11,532 bases of DNA from assembly GCA_023391955.1 (NCBI GenBank), contig JAEWAA010000384.1:1-11532 (forward strand), written 5' to 3'. Of the stretch, positions 1-5,757 are shown piece by piece. The stretch is from Bacillota bacterium. Lineage in GTDB: Bacteria > Bacillota > Bacilli > Paenibacillales > NBRC-103111. How positions within the stretch are numbered: position 1 is the stretch's first letter; each line of letters opens with the position of its first letter. The translations under genes were made by a program, and so were the position numbers. The notes under the pieces are model-generated. The model did not search any database and was not told where the DNA came from. It saw only the letters and a list, made by a program, of their open reading frames with translations.

Positions 1-734
1 TCATTGGCCCGGCTGATCTGCGCCCAGGCGCTGGTATACATGTAGAGCCCGTCAATCATGCTGTGGACGCCGCTGGGCTCGTACCAATACGCCGTTTTAT
101 TGATACCGCCAAGGGTGTAGGAAGCCCCATCCTTAGCGACAATTTTCGATTCTGTGTCCAAGGTGAACAGTTCCACCATAGGCTTGCGGTCCTTGGTAAT
201 GCCGAAGGTGTAGAAACCCGGCAAATAAGGCGGTGTCGCCATCAGCTGCCCGTTGGTAATCTGCGGACCTACAGGAACCCCCTCATATTGGGTGTTATAG
301 TAATCTCCGTTTACACCGCCGACTGCTCCTGTTTCTGAGGCCATCCCCAGCACCGTCTGCTTTTTGGTAAACTGGCCGCCTGTGCCTGTCATGACATCCA
401 GCTTTACATACGGATTCTGAAGATCCACCTGAATGGCCTTCGCCTGTACGGAAACGGACTTTCCGCTCCGCTGCGTGCTCCACAAATAATTTTTGAGTAT
501 GGCGCCGGAGGTCAGAATATCCTCGCTTTGCAGCTGCAGCATGGATTCGGCGTGAGCCGGAAGGGCTTGCGTATAAGAGATGACGGGAAGGGACACCGCC
601 AGAGCCAACGAAATTTTACTCCACCGGCAAAACCGGCTGCTGACATATGCGACTGCTTGAATGGTTTTTTGATGAAGGGCTGCGATCCATTTGCGTTCCC
701 GGGCCTTGCTGGTCCTGTTGTGATTGTGTTGCAC
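1..734 (-). CDS. Exported NAGPA-domain (phosphodiester glycosidase family) protein, 3' end outside window
   Basis: The first 244 codons are visible and the frame is still open at the window edge. The likely start is GTG at 734, preceded by GGAGAGGAG with 10 nt spacing; there is no ATG nearby. Residues 1-40 are basic and hydrophilic. Residues 41-62 form a signal peptide with a probable cleavage after ALPAHA. Residues about 95-244 match the start of the NAGPA fold, named after the enzyme that uncovers mannose-6-phosphate. Supporting motifs are QAKAIQVDLQNPYVKLDVM, then GGVNGDYYNT (139-148), then GVPVGPQITNGQL, and later YWYEP. Bacterial members are exported and thought to cleave phosphodiester-linked sugars, possibly in wall polymers. 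Paenibacillus versions are often large and carry additional surface-anchoring domains, which cannot be checked here. The gene lies downstream of metK, beyond the metK terminator, and has its own promoter candidate at 776-804. The family call is good; the substrate is unknown. Confidence 0.82.
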   Translation of the reverse strand, partial: MQHNHNRTSKARERKWIAALHQKTIQAVAYVSSRFCRWSKISLALAVSLPVISYTQALPAHAESMLQLQSEDILTSGAILKNYLWSTQRSGKSVSVQAKAIQVDLQNPYVKLDVMTGTGGQFTKKQTVLGMASETGAVGGVNGDYYNTQYEGVPVGPQITNGQLMATPPYLPGFYTFGITKDRKPMVELFTLDTESKIVAKDGASYTLGGINKTAYWYEPSGVHSMIDGLYMYTSAWAQISRAN

Positions 735-775
735 GTTGGAAATACTCCTCTCCGTTTTGTAGCTTTTTTGGGTTT

Positions 776-804
776 TCTATACCTTAGACCGCTTGACCTA
801 CCAA
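776..804 (-). promoter_or_regulatory. Candidate sigma-A promoter of the NAGPA-domain gene
   Basis: On the minus strand TTGGTA (-35, 799-804) is followed by a 17-nt spacer and TATAGA (-10, 776-781). Each hexamer matches the sigma-A consensus at four of six positions. It sits between the metK terminator and the GTG at 734, giving a leader of about 35 nt. Spacing is ideal but the hexamers are only moderate. Confidence 0.4.
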
Positions 805-813
805 AAAGTTACG

Positions 814-853
814 CTAAAAAAAAGAAAAAGCCGCGGCAGATGCGCCGCGGCTT
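814..853 (-). terminator. Rho-independent terminator of metK
   Basis: A perfect 10-bp GC-rich stem (AAGCCGCGGC / GCCGCGGCTT, arms 828-837 and 844-853) encloses a 6-nt loop. On the minus strand it is followed by a long, nearly uninterrupted U-run (814-829). It begins 26 nt past the metK stop codon and separates metK from the NAGPA-domain gene. Confidence 0.93.
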
Positions 854-879
854 GTATTGCAGGCCGGTCGGAAACTTGC

Positions 880-2082
880 TTATTGGCCCAAAGCTTCTTT
901 ACGGAGCAGCTCGGCCTTGTCTGTACGTTCCCAAGGCAAGTCCACATCTGTGCGGCCAAAATGGCCATATGCTGCTGTCTGGCGGTAAATGGGCTGGCGG
1001 AGACCCAGCTCCTTAATAATACCGGCCGGACGCAAATCGAAGTTCTTATAAATCAGATCAACCAGCTTTTCATTGCTGACCTTTCCGGTACCGTAGGTAT
1101 CTACGCTGACGGATACAGGACGAGCCACTCCGATGGCATAAGCCAATTGGATCTCAACTTTGTCGGCCAAACCGGCGGCGACAATGTTTTTGGCTACGTA
1201 ACGGGCCGCGTAAGCGGCGGAACGGTCAACCTTGGTAGGATCCTTGCCGGAGAATGCACCGCCTCCGTGGCGGGCATATCCGCCGTATGTATCGACGATA
1301 ATCTTCCGTCCTGTCAAGCCGGCATCCCCTTGAGGTCCGCCAATGACAAAACGGCCGGTAGGATTAATGAAAAACTTGGTGGCTTCATCCAGGAACTTGT
1401 CTGGTACAACGGGTCTGATAACATGCTCTTTGATATCCCGTTGGATTTGCTCCAGAGTAATGTTCTCGGCGTGCTGTGTGGATACCACAATCGCATCAAC
1501 CCGCACCGGCTTATCGTTTTCGTATTCCACTGTTACTTGGGTCTTGCCGTCCGGACGGAGGTATGGCAATGTGCCATTCTTGCGCACTTCCGACAGCCGT
1601 CTCGACAATTGATGCGCCAAGGAAATAGGCAGCGGCATCAACTCCGGCGTCTCGTTGACAGCAAAGCCGAACATCAGACCTTGATCACCTGCGCCTAACG
1701 CCTCAATTTCCTCATCGGTCATGGTGCCTTCCCGGGCTTCCAGCGCTCTGTTGACACCCATGGCGATATCTGCGGATTGCTCGTTCAGCGAGGTCAGTAC
1801 CGCACAGGTTTGATAATCAAAGCCGAACTTGGCCCGGGTGTAACCGATTTCCTTAATCGTATTGCGGGCAATAGCCGAAATGTCCACGTAATCCGCACGG
1901 CTGGTAATCTCCCCAATAATCAGTACAAGGCCTGTAGCAACGGAAACCTCACAGGCTACACGCGCATTAGGGTCTGCTGCCAAAAAAGCATCCAGCACCG
2001 AATCGGATATTTGGTCACATATTTTGTCCGGGTGCCCTTCCGTTACGGACTCCGACGTGAATAAATGTCTTGAAGTCGTCAT
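880..2082 (-). CDS. metK: S-adenosylmethionine synthetase (methionine adenosyltransferase)
   Basis: This cytoplasmic enzyme makes S-adenosylmethionine from methionine and ATP, releasing phosphate and diphosphate. The 400-aa product has the usual family length. Visible hallmarks are HPDKICDQISD (17-27) at the N-terminus, signature 1 GAGDQGLMFG (130-139), the catalytic-loop stretch GGPQGDAGLTGRK (248-260), and the glycine-rich signature 2 GGGAFSGKD (273-281). The start is ATG at 2082 (MTTSRHLFTSES), preceded by GGGAGGT with about 10 nt spacing. The frame extends 15 codons further upstream (to 2127), but that extension has no ribosome binding site and is unlike the family. It appears monocistronic, with a sigma-A promoter at 2308-2336, an intrinsic terminator within the leader (2131-2182) that suggests control by premature termination, and its own 3' terminator. 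Confidence 0.98.
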   Translation of the reverse strand: MTTSRHLFTSESVTEGHPDKICDQISDSVLDAFLAADPNARVACEVSVATGLVLIIGEITSRADYVDISAIARNTIKEIGYTRAKFGFDYQTCAVLTSLNEQSADIAMGVNRALEAREGTMTDEEIEALGAGDQGLMFGFAVNETPELMPLPISLAHQLSRRLSEVRKNGTLPYLRPDGKTQVTVEYENDKPVRVDAIVVSTQHAENITLEQIQRDIKEHVIRPVVPDKFLDEATKFFINPTGRFVIGGPQGDAGLTGRKIIVDTYGGYARHGGGAFSGKDPTKVDRSAAYAARYVAKNIVAAGLADKVEIQLAYAIGVARPVSVSVDTYGTGKVSNEKLVDLIYKNFDLRPAGIIKELGLRQPIYRQTAAYGHFGRTDVDLPWERTDKAELLRKEALGQ

Positions 2083-2130
2083 ATCATTCTCGACCTCCCT
2101 GTAGATAATCATAATGTCATGGTCCACATG

Positions 2131-2182
2131 AAAAAATCCCCTAACAAGGCGCTCGTGGTCCGAGTAGCCGCGCTTAGGGGAT
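2131..2182 (-). terminator. Intrinsic terminator inside the metK leader
   Basis: The base stem AUCCCCUAA / UUAGGGGAU (9 bp, arms 2174-2182 and 2136-2144) is followed by six U on the minus strand. The interior adds further pairing, including CUCG-GACCA-CGAG at the tip. It lies downstream of the promoter and upstream of metK, in the position of a transcription attenuator. Confidence 0.85.
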
Positions 2183-2301
2183 CAGCTCATCTCTACCGCT
2201 CCCTGCTTCAATCCACGCACTCATCCGGAGTGACGACTTGCGGGCGCAAAGCATGGTTTATGCCGCTCCCTAAAGGAGGTGTGGCTGTGGAAAACCTTCA
2301 T
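2131..2301 (-). ncRNA. Structured metK leader RNA with attenuator (class not recognised)
   Basis: From the predicted start near 2300, about 165 nt of RNA precede the U-run of an intrinsic terminator, only about 50 nt before the metK ATG. Visible elements include a CACTC-CGGAU-GAGUG hairpin (about 2219-2233), a CUCC-UUUAG-GGAG hairpin (about 2266-2278), and two copies of AGGGAGCGG (2263-2271 and 2196-2204). UUAGGG at 2268-2273 is complementary to CCCUAA of the terminator's 5' arm (2174-2179), so pairing there would compete with the terminator. metK genes of Bacillales are commonly controlled by SAM-I (S-box) riboswitches, but I do not see the conserved S-box core here, nor the T-box AGGGUGGNACCGCG sequence. 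It could be a divergent riboswitch, another attenuator, or an independent small RNA read through at low level. Confidence 0.55.
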
Positions 2302-2307
2302 TTTATA

Positions 2308-2336
2308 AATATACTGGATTCAATAATGACTGTCAA
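2308..2336 (-). promoter_or_regulatory. Sigma-A promoter of the metK leader
   Basis: A perfect -35 TTGACA (2331-2336), a 17-nt spacer and -10 TATATT (2308-2313, five of six) point toward metK. Transcription would begin near 2299-2301, leaving a leader of about 220 nt before the metK start codon. Confidence 0.8.
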
Positions 2337-2416
2337 TTAAGCATAAGAGTTACTAGCATGAACGTATAGGAATCCATAAAACTGGACAGATTATACAGTA
2401 GTGTTTGGCTTTGAGG

Positions 2417-2701
2417 TTAGTCAAGTGAAAAAAGCGTCTCCTCTGCCTTCTGGATCAACCGTTTGGTGATGTTACCACCTACATATCCTGTATCCCGAGA
2501 TGCAATATGACCCCAGTAGTCCTCCTTGATGGAGCCGGCGGTCACTGCTCCCAATTCTGTAGCAAACTCCGTATCGGCCGAAAAGGACTGGAGCGCCTGT
2601 TTGCCAACCGGCAAGCCCAATTCAGCGGCAATCTCATATTTCATCATGTCCAATGCGGCTTTACACTCCGGAACCACTTTCTGATTGCTGCTTTTCGCCA
2701 T
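2417..2701 (-). CDS. Alpha/beta-type small acid-soluble spore protein, elongated form
   Basis: The 94-aa product is a DNA-coating protein of the dormant spore core, degraded by the GPR protease on germination. Both alpha/beta SASP signatures are present: MKYEIAAELGL (20-30) and TGYVGGNITKRLIQKAEE (71-88). They are separated by about 40 residues, whereas classical 60-72 aa forms have a much shorter linker. The extra segment contains DTEFATEL (43-50), which resembles the GPR cleavage consensus, and YWGHIASRD. The start is ATG at 2701, with AAGGAGG nine nt upstream; another in-frame ATG at 2710 abuts the ribosome binding site and is excluded. A sigma-G-like -10 element lies upstream. I see no convincing terminator between its stop and the metK promoter (2341-2416), so some transcripts may run into the metK leader. 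Confidence 0.93.
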   Translation of the reverse strand: MAKSSNQKVVPECKAALDMMKYEIAAELGLPVGKQALQSFSADTEFATELGAVTAGSIKEDYWGHIASRDTGYVGGNITKRLIQKAEETLFSLD

Positions 2702-2735
2702 GCGGATCATCCTCCTTAAAGTTTAGGTCTACCCA

Positions 2736-2742
2736 TAGTATG
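2736..2742 (-). promoter_or_regulatory. Candidate sigma-G -10 element of the SASP gene
   Basis: The minus strand carries CATACTA, matching the forespore sigma-G -10 consensus CATnnTA. It would place the transcription start near 2729, about 28 nt before the ATG. No clear sigma-G -35 (GHATR) is visible at the expected 17-18 nt spacing, so the call rests on the -10 element and the product's identity. Confidence 0.5.
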
Positions 2743-2841
2743 GCCGCTTAGGGATTGACCAACCGGATAAGTTGATTCCAGCATGGGTAAAAGCTCACAG
2801 CATTTCCGTCGACTTGGCTTAGCCAGTACTTGAAAATAATG

Positions 2842-2878
2842 AAATCCCCCATATTAACCGAAGTCAAATGGAGGATTT
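2842..2878 (-). terminator. Terminator of the 718-aa/182-aa gene pair
   Basis: An 11-bp stem (arms 2868-2878 and 2842-2852) pairs fully on the minus strand with one G-U wobble, whereas the plus-strand version would contain an A-C mismatch. The 15-nt loop is rather large and the downstream tail (UUUCAUUAUUUUC) is only moderately U-rich. It starts 16 nt after the stop of the 182-aa gene. Confidence 0.7.
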
Positions 2879-2894
2879 TCACTATTACCGCCGT

Positions 2895-3443
2895 TTATTG
2901 CAAAACCGTCCCGTCCGCATTTTGAATGGAGTAACCGCCGCGCACCATGACATAAATGGCCGCATCACTTTTGGCTGCGGGCTTGATCCCGCGTCCATCC
3001 CGCGGGAAAATAAGCAAATGATTCAGTTCGATTGCAGTTCCTGCAGCCAGGTCCTTGCCAGAGGTTACATCAGGAATGCCATCCCCATCCGTACTGACCG
3101 CAACTGTTTTGCCGGTCCGGACAATAACTTCCGTCCCAGCCTTGGCGAACAGCGTCTGCCCAGATTGAAGCTGCACCACCTTCAGTTCTGATTCGGCACC
3201 ACTGCCAGCAGGCTGAGAAGTTGGGGCTGGTGTCTGCGTTACCGCGCCACCGCTTTGTTTGCTGATTTCCTTGGCCACCAGTTCTGCGAGCTGCTGATCC
3301 AGATAACTCTTTGTAATCAACGGATCGTTCACGGTTCCGGTTGGAGCTGAGGCTCCATCAGCTTTTGATTCCAATGTTACACTACCTACCCATACACCAA
3401 TGCAAAGGGCCATAAACACAATGATCCACTTTTGCTTACGCAA
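2895..3443 (-). CDS. Exported protein of unknown function, 182 aa
   Basis: The start codon is TTG at 3443, with AAAGGGG about 9 nt upstream; no ATG is available. The N-terminus (MRKQKWIIVFMALCIGVWVGSV) is a signal peptide or membrane anchor. Then comes a short DPLITKSYLDQQL helix-like segment (about residues 42-54) and a low-complexity S/T/P/A/Q/G linker (about 63-82). The C-terminal domain (about 85-182) contains the stretches VVQLQSGQTLFAKAGTEVIV, GIPDVTSGKDL, NHLLIFPRDGRGI and IYVMVRGGYSI. I recall similar exported proteins as conserved uncharacterised members in Firmicutes, but cannot give a function. Its start lies 31 nt after the stop of the 718-aa gene with no terminator between, and a good terminator follows it, so the two genes probably form an operon. 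Confidence 0.8.
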   Translation of the reverse strand: MRKQKWIIVFMALCIGVWVGSVTLESKADGASAPTGTVNDPLITKSYLDQQLAELVAKEISKQSGGAVTQTPAPTSQPAGSGAESELKVVQLQSGQTLFAKAGTEVIVRTGKTVAVSTDGDGIPDVTSGKDLAAGTAIELNHLLIFPRDGRGIKPAAKSDAAIYVMVRGGYSIQNADGTVLQ

Positions 3444-3474
3444 TTTTTAAGACCCCTTTCGCGAGACTGCCCGG

Positions 3475-5631
3475 TCAGTCTGATGTAATAAACCAGTCAA
3501 ACTTCTTGGAGGCAATCAAACGTTTAAAGTTATATTCGCCACCTTCTACCTGCATTAGATCATAAATATTAATGGTGTACTTCTTCAATTTGGACAAATC
3601 ATAAACTAAATTTTCTTCGACCTCACTGATTTTTGTCGATTGGCTTCCAAGCAACAATGGAGTACTTCCTTTTTCCAAATCATAAATCTGCGTCATACTT
3701 ACTCGTCCATCAGGATCTACCATCTCAATTTCAACTTTATGAGTTGCAGGATCAGTCGCAAGCAGCAGTTCTTTCTTTAGTTGATAATCAAAACCTAAAT
3801 TAACCCGGTTTTGTTGATAATCAACTGTTGTTTTTAACTTTTGAAGCGTTAATGAATAATGGCCGATTGGAACATTTTTAAGATTGTTCTGTACGGTCTT
3901 ATCTTCAACAGGAAGTCCGAAGGTTACAGCATTTACATAAGAATCCGCTTTTGCTTCTCCTTCCAAAAGCTTTCCTTCTGAAACAGCGCGGCCCATAATC
4001 AGACTGCTGCCTTCAAGATCGTATGCTTCGGGTACAACGGTGTAAAAGTATACAAACGCTTTTCCGTTTGGAGCAACTTTGTTTTTCCCGGCTATGTTCA
4101 TAGCCGAAACGGTAACGCCATCAGGTAACTTGAAGTATCCAACAAGGCTACTAAGCTCCAATTGCCGTTTCTCCAGGTTTTTGACCTCTACTTGGGCAAC
4201 ATAAATACTTTCCGCTTCACTGGAATACTTCTTTACATGATTAACTGTATAAGACACCTTGTCCATAAGATTGCTGTCAGTAATGAAGGCATCTCCTACA
4301 GCAACCATTGGGCTATCATATTGATCGGCTTTTACAAACATTTCTGTTATATCAGAAGCTGAAATCTTGTCGCCCTCTTTATTCAATTCCTGCAGCACCA
4401 GCTTCATTTGATCAAACTCATAAGTGTAAGGTACTTTCCCGGTAATCTGAATATTGGTGGTTTCCCCAGGCTTTAATGCAATGGCCTTATCCATTCTGAC
4501 ATTTTTGGACTCTACCTTTATTGAATCATCAAACATCAGATAACTTCCTAATTGCGGAACAGGAACAGATTCCGACCCACGGTTAGTAATGGTAACATCC
4601 AGGATAACAATATCCTTATCTTCCCACGGTACCCGATGAAAATGATTGACTAAAGCGCCATATGTACCGTTATCCGTCATAAATAACTGTTCTGTTGCAG
4701 CTTGGTCTTGAGGTTCAGTTTTCTTCTCGACTAATTCATAATAAGCCATGGCTGTGGTAACAGCGCTGTTGTTGATGGTTTCCGTCCTGGTAATGACCAA
4801 CTGTGCTCCATCAAGCGACACCTCAGCAGGCACACTTCCGCTTAATACACCCTCTTTTTCTTCCAAGGGTTGAACGATAGCATCTTTCGTTAAAACAGTC
4901 GCCTTTAATGGATACAGTAATCCATTGGACGTCTTCAGCTTGTACTGTAAGTCAGGCAATGTTAATGGTTGGATGTCAGTATTCTTTAGAAAAAACTTGA
5001 AACTCACCTGATTAGCCTTATCGCGTTTAGTCACTCTCATACTTTCTGCTTTGGAAGAGGTTTTAAGCTGATTGATCCAAACCGTCCGCGATTGCCCAAC
5101 CTTGGTTTCCAACGTAAAATCTGCAGGAACTTGAAGTGTGCCTAATGCACGTTCATAACCGGCAACACTAAAGTCCCATTGAATTAATTTAAATCTCAGA
5201 TCCTGCAGAGAAACATCTTTACCAACGTTGGCATAAAAGCTGAAGCTCTCTGAGGATTGGGCAGTAATTCGATTCTTATCTTTATCCGCTGCGAGTAAAT
5301 TCACACTGTAGTTTAAGCCGGAGTTAGATTGCAGCCTCACCCAATAATTTATAAAGTCCATATCCGTATAACTATTATTCGTAAAAGTCAAAGTAAAGGT
5401 AACCCGATTATTTTTTCCATCCGGGTACATACTAATATCACTCAACGCCACAGATTGATTCTCATTGAAACTTACCGAGTCAATGGCCGGAATATCGGCT
5501 TGTGTGGAGTTAAGCAAACTCTCTGCCGCGGCAACAGGGAGTGGCTTCATATAGACAGCAACAGGGCCTACTGCTATCGCACATGCTACAACGAAAGAAC
5601 CAATCTTTTTCATCTTTTTTAACTTTCTCAT
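3475..5631 (-). CDS. Secreted multidomain beta-sandwich (DUF4352-like) protein, 718 aa
   Basis: The start is ATG at 5631, six nt after AGGAGG; a 26-codon upstream extension lacks a ribosome binding site and passes through the -10 region. Residues 1-36 are a signal peptide (basic MRKLKKMKKI, hydrophobic core, VAAA before ES). The rest looks like about five Ig-like beta-sandwich units at roughly 62-170, 183-283, 325-430, 458-555 and 588-715. The first, third and fourth share a pattern: a strand ending in TN or KN, a P/L-rich turn, then a strand describing a reference level (for example TFTNNSYTDMDF, TITNRGSESVPVPQLGSYL, EVKNLEKRQLELSSLVGYF). That pattern resembles DUF4352-type extracellular domains. 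There are no SLH repeats, sortase motif or cysteines in the mature region. It sits directly downstream of the S-layer gene but behind a terminator, with its own -10 element, and is followed by the 182-aa gene. The role is unknown; an envelope-associated function is inferred from location. Confidence 0.85.
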   Translation of the reverse strand: MRKLKKMKKIGSFVVACAIAVGPVAVYMKPLPVAAAESLLNSTQADIPAIDSVSFNENQSVALSDISMYPDGKNNRVTFTLTFTNNSYTDMDFINYWVRLQSNSGLNYSVNLLAADKDKNRITAQSSESFSFYANVGKDVSLQDLRFKLIQWDFSVAGYERALGTLQVPADFTLETKVGQSRTVWINQLKTSSKAESMRVTKRDKANQVSFKFFLKNTDIQPLTLPDLQYKLKTSNGLLYPLKATVLTKDAIVQPLEEKEGVLSGSVPAEVSLDGAQLVITRTETINNSAVTTAMAYYELVEKKTEPQDQAATEQLFMTDNGTYGALVNHFHRVPWEDKDIVILDVTITNRGSESVPVPQLGSYLMFDDSIKVESKNVRMDKAIALKPGETTNIQITGKVPYTYEFDQMKLVLQELNKEGDKISASDITEMFVKADQYDSPMVAVGDAFITDSNLMDKVSYTVNHVKKYSSEAESIYVAQVEVKNLEKRQLELSSLVGYFKLPDGVTVSAMNIAGKNKVAPNGKAFVYFYTVVPEAYDLEGSSLIMGRAVSEGKLLEGEAKADSYVNAVTFGLPVEDKTVQNNLKNVPIGHYSLTLQKLKTTVDYQQNRVNLGFDYQLKKELLLATDPATHKVEIEMVDPDGRVSMTQIYDLEKGSTPLLLGSQSTKISEVEENLVYDLSKLKKYTINIYDLMQVEGGEYNFKRLIASKKFDWFITSD

Positions 5632-5658
5632 TCTGCTCCTCCTGGCTATACATTTTCC

Positions 5659-5664
5659 ATTATA
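5659..5664 (-). promoter_or_regulatory. Candidate -10 element for the 718-aa gene
   Basis: A perfect TATAAT lies on the minus strand between the S-layer terminator and the ATG at 5631, implying a leader of about 20 nt. No recognisable -35 TTGACA-like hexamer occurs at 16-18 nt upstream, so the promoter may be weak or activator-dependent. Confidence 0.45.
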
Positions 5665-5710
5665 TCCTATTGGACGCATTGAAAGGTGGAATAGTTGCAC
5701 TCTTAGCAAA

Positions 5711-5738
5711 ACAAAAAGGAGACCCGAAGGTCTCCTTT
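5711..5738 (-). terminator. Terminator of the S-layer protein gene
   Basis: A perfect 10-bp stem AAAGGAGACC / GGTCTCCTTT (arms 5729-5738 and 5715-5724) is closed by a UUCG tetraloop on the minus strand and followed by UUGUUUU. It starts 19 nt after the S-layer stop codon. Confidence 0.94.
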
Positions 5739-5757
5739 ACTGTTACACTATCTGATA

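Noticed and set aside
793..1698. A 301-codon open frame on the plus strand opposite metK
   Set aside because: metK on the minus strand is certain from its signatures. The plus-strand product shows no domain and begins inside the metK terminator.
2083..2340. The metK leader as a classical S-box (SAM-I) riboswitch or T-box
   Set aside because: I could not find the conserved S-box core or the T-box AGGGUGGNACCGCG sequence by eye. It is therefore left as an unclassified leader rather than named, and a covariance search could overturn this.
2390..2424. TTGACT and TATAAT between the SASP stop and the metK promoter as an extra promoter
   Set aside because: The spacer is 23 nt, too long for sigma-A, and a far better promoter lies just downstream at 2308-2336.
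5560..5631. Lipobox-like VVAC in the signal peptide of the 718-aa protein
   Set aside because: The hydrophobic core continues well past the cysteine to VAAA-ES, and only a very short core precedes it, so a standard signal peptidase I site is more likely.
5631..5709. N-terminal extension of the 718-aa protein to 5709
   Set aside because: It has no ribosome binding site, overlaps the promoter -10 region, and would bury the signal peptide. ATG 5631 with AGGAGG at 6 nt is clearly better.
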